64,000 nucleotides of DNA from the NCBI RefSeq assembly GCF_029674545.1, contig NZ_CP121354.1, forward strand, positions 3,233,001-3,297,000, written 5' to 3'. Position numbers and translations under genes: made by a program. This stretch comes from Mesorhizobium sp. WSM4904 (GTDB lineage: Bacteria > Pseudomonadota > Alphaproteobacteria > Rhizobiales > Rhizobiaceae). Within the stretch, counting starts at the first letter, position 1, and each line of letters starts with the position of its first letter. The notes beneath the pieces were generated by a model. It was not told the origin of the DNA, did not search any database, and saw only the letters and a program-made list of their open reading frames with translations. Shown in pieces: positions 47,680 to 56,986 of the stretch.

Positions 47680-48981
47680 CTATTCGGCGGCGTAGGAAAG
47701 GGGCGCAGGCTTGACGGCGGCCGCGCGCTCCATCCGGCGGATGGTGACGTGCATCCAGACGAGGCACGAGACCACGATGAGGAAGAGCAGCATGAAGCAG
47801 CTCGACCAGACGCCGGTGAGGTCGTTCAGCGCGCCGAAGGCGATCGGCAGGACGAAGCCGCCGAGGCCGCCGATCATGCCCACCACGCCGCCGACCGCGC
47901 CGACGCTCTGCGGATAGTAGACCGGGATGTGCTTGTAGACGGCGGCCTTGCCGAGGCTCATGAAGAAGCCGAGTACGAAGGCGACGCCGATGAAGGCGAG
48001 CGGGCCGATCTCGAAATGGAAGGGGATCGGCCCGCTGATGCCGCGCACGACGTAGTCTGCCGAGGGGAGAGACAGAACGAGGGTCGCCACGGCACAAACG
48101 CTGAAGGTCCAGTAGAGCACGGTGCGGGCACCGATGCGGTCGGAAAGCACGCCGCCATAGGCGCGGAAGATGCTTGCGGGGATCGAATAGGCGGCGCCGA
48201 TCATGCCCGCGGTGGCGATGCCGAAGCCGTAGACGCCGATCAGGTAGCGCGGCAGCCAGAGCGACAGCGCCACGAACGCGCCGAAGGAGAAGAAATAGTA
48301 GAAGGCGAAGCGCCAGACCTGCAGGTTCTTCAGGGGAGCGAATTCCTGCCAGAAGCTTCTCGCGGGTGCTGCCTTGCCGGCGCGACGCTCGCGGATGACC
48401 GGATCGTCGTCGGTCGTGAGCCAGAACACGGCCGCCATGACGACCAGCGCCGCCGCCCAGATCAGCGCCACCGACTGCCAGCCCCAGGAGAGCAGCACGA
48501 ACGGCGCCAGGAATTTGGTGACCGCGGCGCCGACATTGCCGACGCCAAAGATGCCGAGAGCCGTTCCCTGCCTGCCGGCGGGGAAGAAGCGCGAGACATA
48601 GGCGACGCCGACGGCGAAGGAACCACCGGCAAGCCCAACGCCGAGGGCCGCGATCAGCATCTGCTCATAGGTATGCGCGAAGGCGAGCAGGAAGGTCGCG
48701 ACCGCCGCAGCGAGCATGGTCATGGTGTAGACCAGACGGCCGCCGTAGCGGTCGGTCCATACGCCGAGCACGATACGCACGAGCGAGCCGGTGAGGATCG
48801 GCGTGCCGACGAGCAGGCCGAACTCGGTCTCGTTCAGGCCGAGTTCCTGCTTGATGCGCACGCCGATGATGGAAAAGATCGTCCACACCGCGAAGCAGAC
48901 GGTGAAGGCGATGGTAGACATGACGAGCGCCTGCCGGGGAGCACTGTCCTGGCTGGGCGGGGCTGGGTGGTTTGCGGTCAT
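47680..48981 (-). CDS. narK: MFS nitrate/nitrite transporter NarK-type
   Basis: A 433-residue 12-helix transporter starting MTANHPAPPSQDSAPRQALV, with NarK signatures GVRIKQELGLNETEFGLL and GGSFAVGVAYVSRFFP and the C-terminal GVVGMIGGLGGFVLP. It takes up nitrate for the reductases downstream. The ATG at 48981 has GGAGCC in front. Upstream of it lies a 59-aa membrane peptide gene. Confidence 0.92.
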   Translation of the reverse strand: MTANHPAPPSQDSAPRQALVMSTIAFTVCFAVWTIFSIIGVRIKQELGLNETEFGLLVGTPILTGSLVRIVLGVWTDRYGGRLVYTMTMLAAAVATFLLAFAHTYEQMLIAALGVGLAGGSFAVGVAYVSRFFPAGRQGTALGIFGVGNVGAAVTKFLAPFVLLSWGWQSVALIWAAALVVMAAVFWLTTDDDPVIRERRAGKAAPARSFWQEFAPLKNLQVWRFAFYYFFSFGAFVALSLWLPRYLIGVYGFGIATAGMIGAAYSIPASIFRAYGGVLSDRIGARTVLYWTFSVCAVATLVLSLPSADYVVRGISGPIPFHFEIGPLAFIGVAFVLGFFMSLGKAAVYKHIPVYYPQSVGAVGGVVGMIGGLGGFVLPIAFGALNDLTGVWSSCFMLLFLIVVSCLVWMHVTIRRMERAAAVKPAPLSYAAE

Positions 48982-49046
48982 GGTCGGCTCCGGTTTGCGG
49001 CGTGGGAGGCACCGCGAGTTGTGTTGATTAGGAAGCGCGGCATCGC

Positions 49047-49226
49047 TCAGCGCGACGAGAGCTGGCGCTGCGCGATCGTTTCGGGGCGCTTGCCGTCGGT
49101 CATGGTGCTTGGGGGAAACAGCAGCAGTGCCACGGTGAACAGCACCGCCGTCAGCATGCTGCTGGCGATAAAATCGCGGCGCGTGAAATCCTTGAGCGTT
49201 GTCGCAATTCCGATCCGTGTCGTCAT
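49047..49226 (-). CDS. 59-aa membrane peptide in the nas operon
   Basis: The frame MTTRIGIATTLKDFTRRDFI ends in TGA at 49047 and has one hydrophobic helix (SSMLTAVLFTVALLLF). It starts 58 bases downstream of the leader terminator and ends 65 bases before narK, so it is the first gene of the nas transcript. Upstream AGCGGAGACG may serve as ribosome site. I recognise no family. Confidence 0.6.
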   Translation of the reverse strand: MTTRIGIATTLKDFTRRDFIASSMLTAVLFTVALLLFPPSTMTDGKRPETIAQRQLSSR

Positions 49227-49283
49227 AGTCGTCTCCGCTTGGCGCCGCCTGGGATCGGCGCGTCGATTCTCGGGTTCGGGTCC

Positions 49284-49359
49284 AAAAACAAAAAAGCTGC
49301 CGTCCAGGTCTCTCGCGTCCGTACATCCGGGATCGCGTGGTTACCTGAGCGGCAGCTTT
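49284..49359 (-). terminator. Leader terminator hairpin of the nas operon, likely NasT antitermination target
   Basis: On the minus strand a perfect 10-bp stem (AAAGCTGCCG / CGGCAGCTTT) extended by an inner CAGGT / ACCTG stem is directly followed by TTTTTTGTTTTT. It lies between the sigma-54 promoter and the first gene of the nas operon, so it would stop transcription unless an antiterminator acts. An ANTAR protein, NasT, is encoded next door. The 5' part can alternatively form a small GGC-AAAGCT-GCC hairpin with A1/G4 in a six-base loop, as ANTAR targets do; that pairing is weak. Confidence 0.8.
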
Positions 49360-49421
49360 GCCTGTGGCGCCCGCCATTGGACGCCGTATTCTATTGCCCA
49401 CGAGGAGCTCGATTATTTCAA

Positions 49422-49437
49422 AGCATGAAGCGTGCCA
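49422..49437 (-). promoter_or_regulatory. Sigma-54 promoter of the nas operon
   Basis: The minus strand reads TGGCACG-CTTC-ATGCT, a near-perfect match to the sigma-54 consensus TGGCACGN4TTGCW with exact GG-N10-GC spacing. Transcription would start near 49411, giving a leader of about 185 bases before the 59-aa gene. Confidence 0.8.
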
Positions 49438-49547
49438 GTTTTGTGTCGATGGGGATTTTCAAGCAAAATCAATTGGATACCTGCCTCCCGTGCCGACCGG
49501 GCCAAGCGGCGATACGGTCAAACATTGATCAACGGGACGGGCATGGC

Positions 49548-49562
49548 GCACAAATATTGTGC
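49548..49562. promoter_or_regulatory. NtrC-type binding site
   Basis: A perfect palindrome GCAC-AAATATT-GTGC has the GCAC-N7-GTGC spacing of NtrC sites such as those at glnA. It lies about 140 bases upstream of the predicted sigma-54 start, a usual enhancer distance. A second partial GTGCAATGCAC follows directly. Confidence 0.7.
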
Positions 49563-49588
49563 AATGCACAAGAATGACGCGCAAAGGA

Positions 49589-50821
49589 TCAGGCGCGCTT
49601 CTGGCCGGCAATGTAGGCGTCGATCTTGTCCGGATCGAAGATCTGGCCGTCGAAGAAACCATCAGGGCCAAGGATGAGACTGGCCCCTGCGGAGCCAACC
49701 GGCGTCGCAGCCTTCAGCGCGCCCTCGACCTTGGCATTGGCGCCGGGCAGGGCCACGCCAAGCGGCCTCAGCGCCGAGCGGTAAAGGTCGGGCCGATAGC
49801 AGTCGCGGGCGATCGCCAGGTTTTGCGGCGTGTGCCGCAATTGTCCCCAGCGTACCATCTGCGTGTAGAACCAGAGCGCGTGGCTTTTCCAAGGGAAGTT
49901 CGCCGCCTTGTCGAAGGGCAGGAAGAAATCCTCGACGCGCCGTTCCGCCCTCCCGCCGAGTTGCAAGCGTCCGGTGAGCGCCGGCATCTGGATCGCCTCC
50001 GGCTGGCCAAGGAAAGCGGGCCTCGCCATCAGCGCGGCCAACTCGTCGCGGTTTGCAGGATCCTGGCACCAGCGGGCGGAATGATGCAGCGCCCTCAGCA
50101 GCGCCGCCAGAGTGTCAGGATTCTCCTCCGCCCACGCCCTGCGGGCGCCGATCACCTTTTCCGGGCTGTTGCGCCATAGCAGCGCCTTGACGGTGACGAT
50201 GCGGCCGGTGCCGGCGTCGACGGCAGCGCTGTTCCAGGGCTCGCCGACGCAATAGCCGTCGATGCGGCCGGCGGCGAGCGCGTCAGCCATGAAGGGCGGC
50301 GGCACGATGACGACCTCGATATCGCGGTCAGGATCGACGCCGCAGGCGGCGAGCCAGTAGCGCAGCTCGTAATTGTGCCCGGAATGCGGATGCACGACGG
50401 CGAAGCGCAGCGGATCGCGGCCGGCGGCCGCCCGCGCGCGGATCAGCGCGCCGAGCGCCGCCCCGGCACGCGCCGGATCGAGGTCGGGCGCAGCGCCGTT
50501 TGCCGCCATGCCTTCCCACACCGCAGTGGAGACGGTGATGCAGTTGCCGCCGAGCCCCAGCGAGAAGGGCACAATGGTCTCGGAGGCGAGCGGCGTGAGA
50601 CCGAGGCTGCAGGCGAGCGGCATCGGCCCAAGCATATGGGCGACATCGAAATGGCCGATCGCGATGCGGTCGCGGATGTTAGCCCAGGAGGTCTCGCGAT
50701 GCAGTTTGAGCTCTATGCCTTCGCGGGCGGCAAAGCCCATCTCGCCGGCCGCGACGAGAACGGCGCTGTCGAAGAGCGGCATGAAGCCGGCGGTGATCTG
50801 ATGCGCAGCGGTCGTGCTCAT
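49589..50821 (-). CDS. nasS: Nitrate sensor NasS (NrtA/CmpA-like)
   Basis: A 410-residue protein of the nitrate-binding family (AAHQITAGFMPLFDSAVLVA, GGNCITVSTAVWEG), without a signal peptide, so it is cytosolic. NasS binds NasT when nitrate is absent and releases it when nitrate is present. Its ATG overlaps the nasT stop by 4 bases, which points to a stoichiometric pair. Confidence 0.9.
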   Translation of the reverse strand: MSTTAAHQITAGFMPLFDSAVLVAAGEMGFAAREGIELKLHRETSWANIRDRIAIGHFDVAHMLGPMPLACSLGLTPLASETIVPFSLGLGGNCITVSTAVWEGMAANGAAPDLDPARAGAALGALIRARAAAGRDPLRFAVVHPHSGHNYELRYWLAACGVDPDRDIEVVIVPPPFMADALAAGRIDGYCVGEPWNSAAVDAGTGRIVTVKALLWRNSPEKVIGARRAWAEENPDTLAALLRALHHSARWCQDPANRDELAALMARPAFLGQPEAIQMPALTGRLQLGGRAERRVEDFFLPFDKAANFPWKSHALWFYTQMVRWGQLRHTPQNLAIARDCYRPDLYRSALRPLGVALPGANAKVEGALKAATPVGSAGASLILGPDGFFDGQIFDPDKIDAYIAGQKRA

Positions 50822-51420
50822 TCGCCCTCCAGCGGTCCCAGTAATCCCGCCGCCGTCACCAGGCTCTGGGCGATCTCGGCGATCTTGCGGTTCTGGTTCA
50901 TGGCGGTCTTGCGCAGAAGCGCGTAGGCCGCCTCCTCGCTCAAGCCGCGCGACTTCATCAGTATGCCCTTGGCGCGATCGACGACCTTGCGGTTCTCGAG
51001 CTCGCTGCGCGCTTCCTCCAGTTCGCGCGCCATGCGCGAGAAGGCATTGAAGCGGCTGATCGCCATGTCGAGGATCGGCTTGATGCGCTCCTTCTTCAGC
51101 CCGTCGATGACATAGGCCGACACGCCGGCGTCGACCGCCGCTTCGATCGAGGCCCGGTCGGAGCGGTCGACGAACATGGCGATCGGCCGTTTCACCGCGC
51201 GCGAAAGCTGGAACATGTTTTCCAGCATGTCGCGGTTAGGGTTCTCGAGATCGATGACGATGACATCCGGCTCCAACTCGGCGATGCGCTTCGCAATGCC
51301 GGCCACGTCATGGACCACGGTGACATGCCGATGGCCGGCATCCCGCAATCCGGCCTCGATGATCGAGGCGCGGATGCGGTTCTCGTCGATAACAAGGATG
51401 GTCAACGAACCGGCGGACAT
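50818..51420 (-). CDS. nasT: ANTAR-domain antiterminator NasT
   Basis: A 200-residue protein: pseudo-receiver domain (LTILVIDENRIRASIIEAGL) and C-terminal ANTAR RNA-binding domain (VVDRAKGILMKSRGLSEEAA). NasT binds leader RNA and prevents termination. Start MSAGSLTIL at 51420, supported by family length. The target is the leader at 49284-49411. Confidence 0.93.
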   Translation of the reverse strand: MSAGSLTILVIDENRIRASIIEAGLRDAGHRHVTVVHDVAGIAKRIAELEPDVIVIDLENPNRDMLENMFQLSRAVKRPIAMFVDRSDRASIEAAVDAGVSAYVIDGLKKERIKPILDMAISRFNAFSRMARELEEARSELENRKVVDRAKGILMKSRGLSEEAAYALLRKTAMNQNRKIAEIAQSLVTAAGLLGPLEGE

Positions 51421-51697
51421 GCGCCTATTGTGCAGCCCGGCCGGAATTGTGCAATGTGGTAGCGTGGTCCGAAGCGAACTTTGCCTCGCCCAAGCGTCGG
51501 CGGCCAATCCCAGATATGCGAAGGCTCTAATTTTCGAAGGTGATTTTTCGCTGGGCCAAAATGGTCAAAAACGTATCAGTCGGCGCGGTGTGGCGAGGTG
51601 GCAGCCATCCTTGGCCGCCGCTATCCTGACCCTAGACGAGCCAAACAAACGGCCGCGGTTCGAAGGCTGAAATACCCGACAGCCTCCGGGAGGAAGC

Positions 51698-52582
51698 ATG
51701 GGACCCGATCTGGAAGTCATACAGATAAGGCCTGGCGAGTCATTCGCGGTGAAATGGCACGGCTATCCGTATCATACGGTGCGCTGGCATTTTCATCCGG
51801 AATACGAGCTGCACCAGATCGTCGCGACCAAGGGCCGCTATTTCGTCGGCGACTTCATCGGCGAATTCGATATCGGCAATCTCGTGCTGGCCGGCCCCAA
51901 CCTGCCGCACAACTGGATCAGCGAGGTTCCGGAAGGCCAGTCGGTTCCGCTGCGCTGCAGGCTGGTCCAGTTCCGCGAGGAATTCATCGGTGGCGCGATC
52001 ACGACTTTTCCGGAGCTCGGCGCCGTCTCGCCGCTGCTCGACCTGTCGCGGCGCGGGGTGCTGTTCAGCAAAGCCGTGAGCAGACAGGTCATGCCCCTTC
52101 TGGCGGAAATCACGCATGCCTGCGGCGTACACCGGATCAGCCTGTTCATGTCGATCATGGAGGCGCTGAGCCGAGAGACCTCGCCGCGCGTGCTCGCCAG
52201 CGAGAACTATCTGCCGGACCCGTCGGGATATATGTCGGCCGGCATGAATCAGGCACTTGCCTATATCCGCGAGAACCTGACGCAGCAATTCAACGAAGGC
52301 GATCTCGCCGCGATCGCAGGACAGACGCCGAGCGCCTTCTCGCGGTCGTTCCGCAAGCACACTGGCATGTCGCTGCTGCAATACATCAAGCGTCTGCGCA
52401 TCAACCTCGCCTGCCAGATCCTGATCAGCGACGAGCAGGCGCAGATATCGGACATCTGCTTCGAGGTCGGCTTCAACAATCTGTCGAACTTCAACCGCCA
52501 GTTCCTGGCCGAGAAGGGCACGCCGCCTTCGCAGTTCAGACGATTGGTTGCGGACAATTTCGCGGCCGCGCGCGCCGCATAG
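51698..52582 (+). CDS. AraC-family regulator of the polyol cluster
   Basis: A 294-residue regulator with an N-terminal cupin-like sensing domain (YHTVRWHFHPEYELHQIV) and a C-terminal double helix-turn-helix (EGDLAAIAGQTPSAFSRSFR, VGFNNLSNFNRQF). The ATG follows GGGAGGAAG. It precedes a sugar-alcohol transport operon on the same strand and probably controls it. Confidence 0.9.
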   Translation: MGPDLEVIQIRPGESFAVKWHGYPYHTVRWHFHPEYELHQIVATKGRYFVGDFIGEFDIGNLVLAGPNLPHNWISEVPEGQSVPLRCRLVQFREEFIGGAITTFPELGAVSPLLDLSRRGVLFSKAVSRQVMPLLAEITHACGVHRISLFMSIMEALSRETSPRVLASENYLPDPSGYMSAGMNQALAYIRENLTQQFNEGDLAAIAGQTPSAFSRSFRKHTGMSLLQYIKRLRINLACQILISDEQAQISDICFEVGFNNLSNFNRQFLAEKGTPPSQFRRLVADNFAAARAA

Positions 52583-52807
52583 AAAGGAGTTTGGGAGGAA
52601 AAACAAGCCTAAGTAAGAACCAGGACGAAGCGATGGGTCGCGCGAGCGAACCAGCGATGGATGAGTATTGCCTCGTGTCATGCCAGCGGGAGGAAGCCGT
52701 TGGGCTGCTGCACGAGGCAGCTAGACTTCCGATCGGGCGGCACGAGCAGACATCCAAGCCCGATGTCGAGGTCCGTTACATCAAACAATGGGAATGGAGA
52801 AGACCTT

Positions 52808-53875
52808 ATGTCCAGATACATATCCAGATTGGCCGCGGCCGCCATGGCCGTCTCGAGCCTCGCCCTCGGCGCGACGTTTGCCAATGCGCAAGATATTGCC
52901 GGTTCCACGGTCGCGTTCCTGATGCCCGACCAGGGTTCGACACGCTACGAAGAGCATGATCATCCCGGCTTCGTCGCCGAAATGAAGAAGCTCTGCGACA
53001 GCTGCAAGGTGCTCTACCTCAACGCCGACGCCGACGTCACCAAGCAGCAGCAGCAGTTCAATTCGGTCATAACCCAGGGCGCCAAGGTCGTCGTGCTCGA
53101 CCCGGTCGATTCCGCCGCGGCGGCGTCGCTGGTGCACAATGCGCAGGCACAGGGCGTCAAGGTCATCGCCTATGATCGTCCGATCCCCGACGCCAAGGCC
53201 GACTTCTATGTCTCGTTCGACAACAAGGCCATCGGCAAGGCGATTGCCGCCTCGCTGGTGGAGCACCTCAAGGCCAAGGGCGTGTCGAGCGACGGCGATG
53301 TCGGCGTGCTGCAGATCAACGGCTCGCCGACCGACGCCGCGGCGGGCCTGATCAAGGACGGTATCCATGAAGGCCTCAAGACCGGCAGCTACAAGACGCT
53401 CGCCGAATTCGACACGCCGAACTGGGCGCCGTCGAATGCCCAGCAATGGGCGGCGGGGCAGATCTCGCGCTTCGGCAACAAGATCGTCGGCGTGGTCGCC
53501 GCCAATGACGGCACCGGCGGCGGCGCCATCGCCGCGTTCAAGGCCGCCGGCGTCGATCCGGTGCCGACGGTGACCGGCAACGATGCCACGATCGCCGCCT
53601 TGCAGCTCATCATTGCCGGCGACCAGTACAACACTATTTCCAAGCCGAGCGAGATCGTCGCGGCGGCAGCGGCGAACGTTGCGGTGCAGCTTCTCAAGGG
53701 CGAGACGCCGAAAGCCGAGACGACGCTCTACGACACGCCCTCGAAGCTCTTCGTGCCGGCGGTGGTGACGCAGGAGAACCTCAAGGCCGAGATCATCGAC
53801 AAGAAGATCCAGACCGCAGCCCAGCTCTGCACCGACCGCTACGCCGAAGGCTGCAAGAAGCTCGGCATTGAATAA
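52808..53875 (+). CDS. Sugar/polyol ABC transporter periplasmic binding protein
   Basis: A 355-residue binding protein of the ribose/xylose type: signal peptide (to about residue 27, ATFANAQD), then VAFLMPDQGSTRYEEHDHPG and the second lobe GTGGGAIAAFKAAGVDPVPT. It delivers substrate to the permease. The ATG at 52808 has GGAGAAG. With a ribitol dehydrogenase in the same cluster, ribitol or a related polyol is the likely substrate. Confidence 0.88.
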   Translation: MSRYISRLAAAAMAVSSLALGATFANAQDIAGSTVAFLMPDQGSTRYEEHDHPGFVAEMKKLCDSCKVLYLNADADVTKQQQQFNSVITQGAKVVVLDPVDSAAAASLVHNAQAQGVKVIAYDRPIPDAKADFYVSFDNKAIGKAIAASLVEHLKAKGVSSDGDVGVLQINGSPTDAAAGLIKDGIHEGLKTGSYKTLAEFDTPNWAPSNAQQWAAGQISRFGNKIVGVVAANDGTGGGAIAAFKAAGVDPVPTVTGNDATIAALQLIIAGDQYNTISKPSEIVAAAAANVAVQLLKGETPKAETTLYDTPSKLFVPAVVTQENLKAEIIDKKIQTAAQLCTDRYAEGCKKLGIE

Positions 53876-53879
53876 GGAG

Positions 53880-53928
53880 CAATGCCGCTTGCGGCATTGT
53901 CTCCGGGGCAATGCCGCTTGCGGCATTG
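53880..53928 (+). repeat. Tandem palindromic hairpins after binding-protein gene
   Basis: Two identical 20-base palindromes (CAATGCCGCTTGCGGCATTG, 9-bp stem) repeat every 29 bases, starting 5 bases after the binding-protein stop. A third, imperfect hairpin (GATGCGGC-GCA-GCCGCGTC) follows at 53940. Such elements protect the mRNA of the abundant binding protein or lower downstream expression. Confidence 0.75.
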
Positions 53929-54062
53929 TCTCCGAACGCGATGCGGCGCAGCCGCGTCGCTGGCGATATACTCGGCGCGTCGCCAAGGCGACAGCCGGGC
54001 GTGTCCGGCCGCTACCTCCTGGCGGCCGGACATATCGACCGCAAACGGGGAGAAACAGCGCC

Positions 54063-54875
54063 ATGGCAATACCCGACACGCCGTCCACGACAAGCCGCCA
54101 GCCGGTGCTCAGCCTGCGCGGCATCTCGAAGAATTTCGGAGCGGTGTCGGCGCTCACCGATGTCGATCTCGATATCAATGCCGGCGAAATCGTCGCGCTG
54201 GTCGGCGACAACGGCGCCGGCAAGTCGACGCTGGTGAAGATCCTCGCCGGCGCGCATATGCCGAGTTCGGGTTCGATCACCTTCGATGGCCAGCCGGTGA
54301 CGCTTGCCAATCCCGCCGCGGCGCTCAAGCTTGGCATCGCGACAGTCTTCCAGGATTTGGCGCTCTGCGAAAACCTCGATGTCGTGGCCAACATCTTCCT
54401 TGGCCGCGAGCTCCATCCGCTTCGTCTCGACGAAGTCTCGATGGAGGTGCGCGCCTGGACGCTGCTCAACGAGCTGTCGGCACGCATTCCCAGCGTGCGC
54501 GAGCCGGTCGCATCGCTCTCGGGCGGGCAGCGGCAGACGGTCGCGATCGCCCGCTCGCTCCTGATGGAGCCGCGGGTCATTCTCCTCGACGAACCGACCG
54601 CCGCGCTGGGCGTCGCGCAGACGGCAGAGGTGCTCAACCTCATCGAGCGCGTGCGGGATCGCGGACTGGGCGTCGTCATGATCAGCCACAACATGGAGGA
54701 TGTGCGCGCCGTGGCCGACCGCATCGTGGTGCTGAGGCTCGGACGCAACAACGGCATCTTCCTGCCTGGCGCGTCGAACCAGGAACTGGTGACCGCGATA
54801 ACCGGCGCCGACGACAACGCGGTCTCGCGGCGCGGCAGGCGTGCAGCCGAGAAGGTGCAGGGAGAACAGCCATGA
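54063..54875 (+). CDS. Single-domain sugar ABC ATPase
   Basis: A 270-residue ATPase with Walker A GDNGAGKST at 48-56, signature LSGGQRQ near 157 and Walker B ILLDEPTAALG. It is half the length of XylG/RbsA, as in FrcA-type transporters. It lies in the operon after the binding protein and overlaps the permease start by 4 bases. Confidence 0.92.
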   Translation: MAIPDTPSTTSRQPVLSLRGISKNFGAVSALTDVDLDINAGEIVALVGDNGAGKSTLVKILAGAHMPSSGSITFDGQPVTLANPAAALKLGIATVFQDLALCENLDVVANIFLGRELHPLRLDEVSMEVRAWTLLNELSARIPSVREPVASLSGGQRQTVAIARSLLMEPRVILLDEPTAALGVAQTAEVLNLIERVRDRGLGVVMISHNMEDVRAVADRIVVLRLGRNNGIFLPGASNQELVTAITGADDNAVSRRGRRAAEKVQGEQP

Positions 54876-56125
54876 CGACGGCTTCCGACCGCAATCCCGG
54901 CGCGCTGCTCGATCGCAGCGATGAGCGGCTGAAGGATCGCAGCGGGGCGAAGGGCGCCATCAGGGGCTTTCTCGACCGCGTCCGCTCCGGCGATCTGGGA
55001 TCGCTGCCGGTGGTCGTCGGACTGGTGCTGATCTGCACCATATTCCAGACGCTCAATCCGGTCTTCCTGTCGCCGAACAATCTGGTCAACCTTTTGTTCG
55101 ACTGCTCGACGGTCGGCATCATCTCGCTCGGCATCGTCTGCGTGCTGATGATCGGCGAGATCGACCTGTCAGTCGGCTCCGTCAGCGGCTTGTCTTCCGC
55201 GCTGCTCGGCGTGCTTTGGGTCCAGTGGGGCTGGCCGGTCGCGCTGGCCATCGTCACTGCCATGGCGGTCGGATTCGTGACCGGCTGCGTCTATGCGTTC
55301 CTGCTCAACAGGCTCGGCATGCCGAGCTTCGTGTCGACGCTGTCGGGCTTGCTCGCCTTCCTCGGATTGCAGCTCTACATCCTCGGGCCGACCGGCTCGA
55401 TCAACCTGCCTTACGATTCGCCGCTGGTGAATTTCGGCCAGCTCCTGGTCATGCCGCACTGGGTGTCGTACACGCTGGCGGTGGTGCCCGGCGTGCTCGC
55501 CTTGGCTCTCGGCTACCGCAAGGCGCAGCGCCGCCAGGCCGCCGGGCTGTCGTCGCGCTCGTTCGGCGGGCTTCTGCTCCAGGCCGTCGCGATCACGGTT
55601 GCGCTCGAGCTGGTGGCTTACTACCTCAACCTGTCGCGCGGCGTGCCCTGGATGTTCGCGCTGTTCGTCGGCCTGGTCGTGGCGATGAACTATGCGCTGA
55701 AGCGGACCCAATGGGGCCGCTCGATGACCGCCGTTGGCGGCAACCGCGAAGCGGCGCGCCGCGCCGGCATCAATGTGCGGCTGATCTACACCAGCGCCTT
55801 CGCGCTCTGCGCCACGCTGGCGGCCACCGGCGGCCTGCTCTCGGCGGCACGCCTGGCAACCGCCAGCCAGCAGGCCGGCACCGGCGACGTCAACCTCAAC
55901 GCCATCGCGGCGGCCGTCATTGGCGGCACCAGCCTGTTCGGCGGCCGCGGCAGCGCCTATTCGGCGCTGCTCGGCATCATCGTCATCCAATCCATCGCAA
56001 GCGGCTTGACGCTGCTCGATCTGTCATCCTCGCTCCGGTACATGATCACCGGCTGCGTGCTGGCGATCGCGGTCATCGTCGATTCTCTCGCCCGCCGCTC
56101 GCGTGTCTCACACGGCCGCGCCTGA
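54872..56125 (+). CDS. Sugar/polyol ABC permease (XylH-like)
   Basis: A 417-residue inner-membrane permease of the ribose/xylose family with about ten helices, the [20 protein letters not shown] signature and [17 protein letters not shown]. It overlaps the ATPase stop and is followed by the ribitol dehydrogenase. Confidence 0.92.
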   Translation: MTTASDRNPGALLDRSDERLKDRSGAKGAIRGFLDRVRSGDLGSLPVVVGLVLICTIFQTLNPVFLSPNNLVNLLFDCSTVGIISLGIVCVLMIGEIDLSVGSVSGLSSALLGVLWVQWGWPVALAIVTAMAVGFVTGCVYAFLLNRLGMPSFVSTLSGLLAFLGLQLYILGPTGSINLPYDSPLVNFGQLLVMPHWVSYTLAVVPGVLALALGYRKAQRRQAAGLSSRSFGGLLLQAVAITVALELVAYYLNLSRGVPWMFALFVGLVVAMNYALKRTQWGRSMTAVGGNREAARRAGINVRLIYTSAFALCATLAATGGLLSAARLATASQQAGTGDVNLNAIAAAVIGGTSLFGGRGSAYSALLGIIVIQSIASGLTLLDLSSSLRYMITGCVLAIAVIVDSLARRSRVSHGRA

Positions 56126-56163
56126 CAGCTCATCAAGAAGGCGGCTCATCGAAGAGGATCGCA

Positions 56164-56892
56164 ATGTCTGAAAGTCTCTCCGGCAAGGTTGCCGCAATCA
56201 CCGGCGCTGCCTCCGGCATCGGGCTGGAATGCGCCCGCGCCATGCTCGCCGCCGGCGCCAAGGTTGTCCTGGTCGATCGCGCCGAGGATAAGCTGAAGAC
56301 GCTCGTCGCCGAACTGGGCGACAATGCATTCGCCGTAGTCACCGACCTGCTCGACCCGGCAAGCGTCGACCGCATGATGCCCACGATCCTGGAGAAGACG
56401 GGTCGGCTCGATATCTTCCATGCCAATGCCGGCGCCTATGTCGGCGGCGAGGTGGCGTCGGGCGATCCCGACCAGTGGGATCGGATGCTGAACCTCAACA
56501 TCAACGCCGTGTTCCGCACGGTGCACGCCGTGCTGCCGCATATGATCGAGAAGAAGAGCGGCGACATCATCGTCACCAGTTCCGTGGCCGGCTTCGTTCC
56601 CGTGGTCTGGGAACCGATCTATACGGCGTCGAAATTCGCCGTGCAGGCCTTCGTCCATACGCTCCGCCGCCAGGTGCTGAAGCACGGCATCCGCGTCGGC
56701 GCCGTCGCGCCCGGTCCGGTTGTGACGGCGCTGCTCAGCGATTGGCCGAAGGCCAAGATGGAAGAGGCGCTGGCGGCCGGCAGCCTGATGGAGCCCAAGG
56801 AGGTGGCCGATGCCGTGCTCTTCATGTTGACGCGGCCGCGCAACGTCACCATCCGCGACCTCGTCATCCTGCCGCAGAGCGTGGACATCTGA
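56164..56892 (+). CDS. rbtD: Ribitol 2-dehydrogenase (SDR family)
   Basis: A 242-residue short-chain dehydrogenase with cofactor loop [11 protein letters not shown] motif HANAGAY and active site S...YTASK. Its sequence ([35 protein letters not shown]) is very like ribitol dehydrogenase of Klebsiella, which oxidises ribitol to D-ribulose with NAD. The ATG follows GAGGATC, 38 bases after the permease. The D-ribulokinase is not in the window. Confidence 0.85.
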   Translation: MSESLSGKVAAITGAASGIGLECARAMLAAGAKVVLVDRAEDKLKTLVAELGDNAFAVVTDLLDPASVDRMMPTILEKTGRLDIFHANAGAYVGGEVASGDPDQWDRMLNLNINAVFRTVHAVLPHMIEKKSGDIIVTSSVAGFVPVVWEPIYTASKFAVQAFVHTLRRQVLKHGIRVGAVAPGPVVTALLSDWPKAKMEEALAAGSLMEPKEVADAVLFMLTRPRNVTIRDLVILPQSVDI

Positions 56893-56986
56893 GACGTCCG
56901 ACGGCGGCAACTGGATGAGCTGATCGACGTCCTCGACGCTGCCCCCCGGAGACCGCCAGCGAGCGCCACGGCGCATGCCGTCACCA

